NCBI RefSeq assembly: GCF_021869535.1
Contig: NW_026262734.1
Location: 71,230,839 to 71,294,838 of the forward strand
DNA: 64,000 bases
Origin: Mytilus californianus
Lineage: Eukaryota; Mollusca; Bivalvia; Mytilida; Mytilidae
Direction of reading: 5' to 3'
Shown: positions 60,536 through 64,000 of the stretch, piece after piece
Layout of the letters: each line of letters starts with the position of its first letter
Position numbering within the stretch: the stretch's first letter is position 1
Position numbers and translations under genes: made by a program
Notes under the pieces: model-generated
Databases searched by the model: none
What the model was told of the DNA's origin: nothing
What the model saw: the letters and a program-made list of their open reading frames with translations, nothing else

Positions 60536-60796
60536 CTACAAATTTGTAATGATAGTTTTTAAGTCGATGCCTTTTATTAGTAATAATATTTCCGATGCCT
60601 GATCATCAACAGTTACTACACATTCTCTTTTAGTCAATTGTATAGCTTTAACTTTTTTTCTTTTTATATATTTTTCCAGATCGTTTAAAATATCCGTATG
60701 TGTGATCCCCTTGATATACTTTGAACTAAAGTGTACTGACGTGTATCTTTGTATTTGTTGATTATTGTGGTGAACAATGTCTAGTTCGCTCGCCAT
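60536..60796 (-). pseudogene. LINE ORF1 N-terminal fragment
   Basis: MASELDIVHHNNQQIQRYTS, VHFSSKYIKGITHTDILNDL, EKYIKRKKVKAIQLTKRECV and VTVDDQASEILLLIKGIDLK. Its place, about 200 bp upstream of ORF2 on the same strand, suggests the start of the RNA-binding ORF1 protein, and the beta-alpha pattern would suit an RRM-like domain. The rest is deleted. The call rests on context; I cannot assign a domain firmly. Confidence 0.5.
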
Positions 60797-61089
60797 TTTG
60801 TATACAAACGATTTGTGTTCATTTATAAATCATTGTTGATAGTTAGTTTACGACAAAAAGTACAGCAAGCACAGATTTAAAGATGATTTTTTTTAACATT
60901 TACCAGAGCTAGCAAAACACAACATGTCACATCAAGGACAAAATTTCGAATTTTAATAGTCCTTTGTTTGATACAAATTTAATTGATGCACAACATGTGT
61001 AAGGCAAAATTTAAAATATTTTCTATCCGTTGGTCAGTTGCAAAAATTTTTGATATATATATAATTAGCCCTAGTAAAAACGGTAAACC

Positions 61090-61205
61090 AAAAAAAACGT
61101 CACAGGAAAAAAGGTCACAGGAAAAATAGTCACAAATTCCGTAGGAAAAAAAATCACACATTTGATTAAAGTAGGAAAAAAAGTCACAAATCTGATAAGA
61201 AATAA
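61090..61205 (-). repeat. Short tandem repeat GTAGGAAAAAAAGTCACAAAT
   Basis: About four imperfect copies of gtaggaaaaaaagtcacaaat / ggaaaaa(t)agtcacaa. They open a low-complexity minus frame (CDFFSY repeats) that I do not take as coding. Confidence 0.7.
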
Positions 61206-62713
61206 TGTCTATTTTTGAATGGTATTTCATTTCCTTTCTCTTCTTTTTTAAAAGTTATACTAAACTTTCAATGATAAAAAAATTATATATTAATAATATA
61301 AAAAAACCTAAATTTTTGTTTTTAAGTTTTAAGTGTTAAAATCTGTCCACACAGTAGGCGATTGACAGAAAATGTAAATAGTAGATAGAATTAAAAAGCC
61401 ATTTAATTAGTTAATTACTGTCTGTTAAATTGTTTTTTAACTTGACATTTTCATGGACAACAGACATCACTTTATTTACAATCTTAAAAAAATTATCAAA
61501 TTGCAATAGATGAAAAAAAAAATTGCAATAGATGATATTAACTACATACAATTTCAAATAATTTCCCTATAACTTTTCCCATACATTAGAGACATAAAAT
61601 GCATATGTTTCTGCCTACTTCTTAACAAAAATCTATTCAAAAGTATATATGTTCAAAAACTTTTATTAATGTTTTTATTATTGTGACTTTATTTCCTGTG
61701 ACCTTTTTTTCCTTCATTCGTAAAAACATCGCATGTAGCGGGTATTCAAAACTGAGAATCTTAAACAAAGTTATTATGAAGCCATTAAGTCTTAGTATTC
61801 CAATAATTGGCATACGTGAGGGTCTGCATGGGGATTATTTTTTACTTTTTGGGGGCATTTTTTCTTAATCTTCAAAAATAAATTCTGTAAAATTCGCATG
61901 AAAATTATTTTACTATTGAATTTATCTTTTAACTATGTTTTTCTTTTATTCTGTCCATCATTCATTTCTGTAATCAGTATTGTATTACCTGATTCTTTTA
62001 TTTTCCCATCCAGACCCTCATACATTATGTTATATGTAAATGTTACTACAAAGCCAACTGTGGGAAACCTCCTTTGTCGTGTGTCAAATACGGGTACATG
62101 TAATATACACGAGATTTTTAATACCGGATATGTCATGGAAACTCACAAATTACAATCAATTACAATATGTGGCTTGTCAAAGAAATTCCCAATTTGTTCA
62201 CGCTTGTAAGAACAGCGATATACGCATTTTGTTATCAAACTATGAAAAAAATTAATGGATTACAATTTAATCAATGTTAATATAAAACTATTTCTTGCTT
62301 GCTAATAAAATGTGCCACTTCAAAAATATGAATGCACACAATTCCTAAGGACTTTATTAGCTCATTCCTGAACATTATTATGTATATTGTATCACAGCGT
62401 ACGCAATCAATTTTTAATAACCAACATCAGACGATGTTGTTTAAAGGGTCACAAAATTCCTTTTATCTATAGTGGTTTACCCATGCAGCATGACGTATAC
62501 ACTTTACATTACCGTAGATGTATATCAACTGTAGTTTGTTCCCGAATAAAGTAATCCATAAAATTTTATACAATGGAAATTTTGAGAAAGAACAAGAATT
62601 GGCAGTTAACTGAATCTTCCATAAATTTGTTTCAGTGAACTAACATTATATGGACATGTCCAGTGCTCAGTTTGAAGATCTACAAGCTCTTTGTGGATAG
62701 TTAAAGTTGTTAG

Positions 62714-62731
62714 CCCCCCCCCCCCCCCCCC
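62714..62731 (+). repeat. Run of 18 C
   Basis: A pure C tract between gttgttag and aagtattatt. The surrounding 61230-63260 holds no recognisable gene or named repeat; the two overlapping frames near 61898-62255 are of ordinary AT-rich composition. Confidence 0.9.
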
Positions 62732-63271
62732 AAGTATTATTGAATAAAAGCAAATTATTCTGTTTTCAAATAAAAATTTATTCATATACATGATTTAATT
62801 ATATTCTAATTAGTAAGGAAACAAAGTTGAATTATGACATATTAAGTTTAATACCAACATTGTTTTATAATGGTTTTATCATTCTCAAATAATATTTTTT
62901 AGGCCTGAACATTCATAGTAAAGAAGTATATACATCGATTCTATTAAAGTAAATCAATCAGTAATAATTTTTAAAATCATTTGATGAATTTCGTAAAATG
63001 AACTCTTCATCACTCATTATATAAAAAATGTAGCCGACATCATTTTACAAAAGTGTGCCGACTGCATGAGCTCAGATTGACGGGAAATGACTTACCTGTA
63101 AAAACATGTGATTTGGCTGACAACTTATTAATTTTCCTAGTTTTGAATGAAAACCAAATTTATTAATACATGATTAATAACTAAAATCTGGAAAAGAAAT
63201 TCAGCTTAGTTTGATATTTAACAATTTCGAAGTTTTTCTTGTTAAAAAAAGTTTTAATTGAATGATTTTTT

Positions 63272-63297
63272 GCGTGAATCCCCTGAGGGGTTCACGC
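63272..63297. repeat. Hairpin GCGTGAA...TTCACGC
   Basis: GCGTGAA-t-CCCCT / AGGGG-TTCACGC pairs with one bulged T and almost no loop (centre ctgag). It could be the head or tail hairpin of another family of the A/B/C/E type. No matching arm was found within the window. Confidence 0.6.
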
Positions 63298-63573
63298 CTA
63301 TATATTGGTGAGTTTTGGAAGCTTCTATGGGCCATTCGATATCCTCAGAAACAAGATTCTTGGGACTTCTCGAAAAGTTTCGATCATTTATACAGGTAGT
63401 TGTTTATGTCTTTGATACGTTCCCTCTATGGATAGGCTACAACGTGACATTGTATAGTTCAACAATGGAAGTTCATTTGTAGATCAGGGAAAAAAAATAA
63501 AGACTAGTTTGGAGTAAAAAATCATTTATATATTGGCACCTATTTGCCTTTTGGCAGAACATATGCATTTTTT

Positions 63574-64000
63574 GTCTCGCCTTCGACAAAATTTGCAGTA
63601 TGCGAGACATAGGTATTACTATCCGGCGGCGGCGGCGGTGTAAACTATTTGTATAAAGCTTTAAATTTCAGAAGGTAGAAGACCTTAATTCTTCATACCT
63701 TGTATGCAGATACCTTATGTTAAGAAGTTTCCGTCTGTCATATGCCCATTGTCCTTGACCTCATTTTCATGGTTCAGTGACTGCTTGAAAAAAAATTACA
63801 GTTTTTTTGTCATGTGAATTTCTCACTTATTATGAGTAATAGGATAACTATATTTGGTATATGGGTTCCTTGCAACGTCTCCATGTCCGTCATACAGGGT
63901 TAACTTGACCTCGACCTCAACTCATGGATCAGTGATCAAGGTTAAAGTTACGTGATAAGGTCCGTTTCTCAGATACTACAAGCAGCAGGTCAACTATATG
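63574..64000 (+). mobile_element. Family C element, 147-bp type, cut by the window end
   Basis: The head is GTCTCGC (63574-63580) / GCGAGAC (63602-63608), then 'ggtattactatccggcggcg' as in the 30507 copy. The body begins with 'aaagctttaaatttcagaag' and GACCTCATTTTCATGGTTCA. It continues past position 64000. Confidence 0.8.

Larger units (their letters stand above)
58290..60796 (-). mobile_element. L1/Tx1-like LINE, ORF1 start to mid-RT, broken
   Basis: Read on the minus strand: ORF1 start at 60796 (MASELDIVHHNNQQIQRYTS...), lost after about 86 codons; ORF2 start near 60361 (MSIRLVSLNANIMGDK, stop); endonuclease to 59913; a lysine-rich linker (59625-59045); RT palm (58760-58290). Nearly all of ORF1 beyond its first part, and everything 3' of the RT motif around SQGFPISPMLYIL, is missing. 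Loss of the 3' end with a kept 5' end is the reverse of normal 5' truncation. Clade placement is from memory. Confidence 0.75.

Overview
The window is animal nuclear DNA, AT-rich and dominated by dispersed repeats. Sequence I recognise from memory as common in marine mussels (Mytilus and relatives) recurs here: the tail motif around CTCATTGGCAATCATACCAC, elements headed by AGCTCACCTGG..., and elements headed by GTCTCGCC...GCGAGAC. A bivalve of the family Mytilidae is the best guess. There are no prokaryotic features and no CRISPR, rRNA or convincing tRNA.

The only host gene I can support is the 5'-middle part of DNA2 (replication/repair nuclease-helicase) on the + strand. Seven short exons (2588-2705, 7476-7647, 17338-17520, 25621-25722, 44856-44999, 48221-48296, 48513-48596) join with matching codon phases into 879 nt = 293 codons. 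They cover the end of the RecB-type nuclease domain, the C-x2-C-x5-C iron-sulfur motif and the following barrel/linker region. The first exons and the whole helicase domain lie outside the window. The introns (up to about 19 kb) are filled with mobile DNA.

Layout: 1.2-1.8 kb Penelope-like RT debris (-); 2.8-3.5 kb TGTTGAAA-type minisatellite hit by a 210-bp TIR element; 3.8-6.8 kb family A tandem-repeat elements; 7.0-7.3 kb broken FLYWCH domain; 7.8-16.4 kb four family B elements, a LINE split by nested insertions and a 2.15-kb TA-flanked TIR element; 18.2-23.2 kb family C elements and a Penelope-like 3' end; 24.86 kb a run of 71 G; 29.3-31.2 kb families B and C; 33.1-33.9 kb small TIR element; 34.2-39.0 kb a 4.8-kb TIR element filled with a 288-bp satellite in trimeric higher-order order; 40.1-41.3 kb family B; 43.1-44.05 kb Penelope-like 3' end; 46.0-47.75 kb two inverted-repeat elements; 49.7-53.2 kb families E and F; 54.4-57.6 kb two family C elements; 58.3-60.8 kb a LINE on the minus strand; 63.57 kb to the end another family C element.

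The most interesting pattern is that families A, B, C and E share almost no sequence but share one architecture. Each has a head hairpin built from a short arm, a body of tandem 120-500-bp units, the arm again, then a short palindrome at the tail. Some copies end in CTAG. This resembles non-autonomous Helitron/Helentron-type elements, but that classification is inference.
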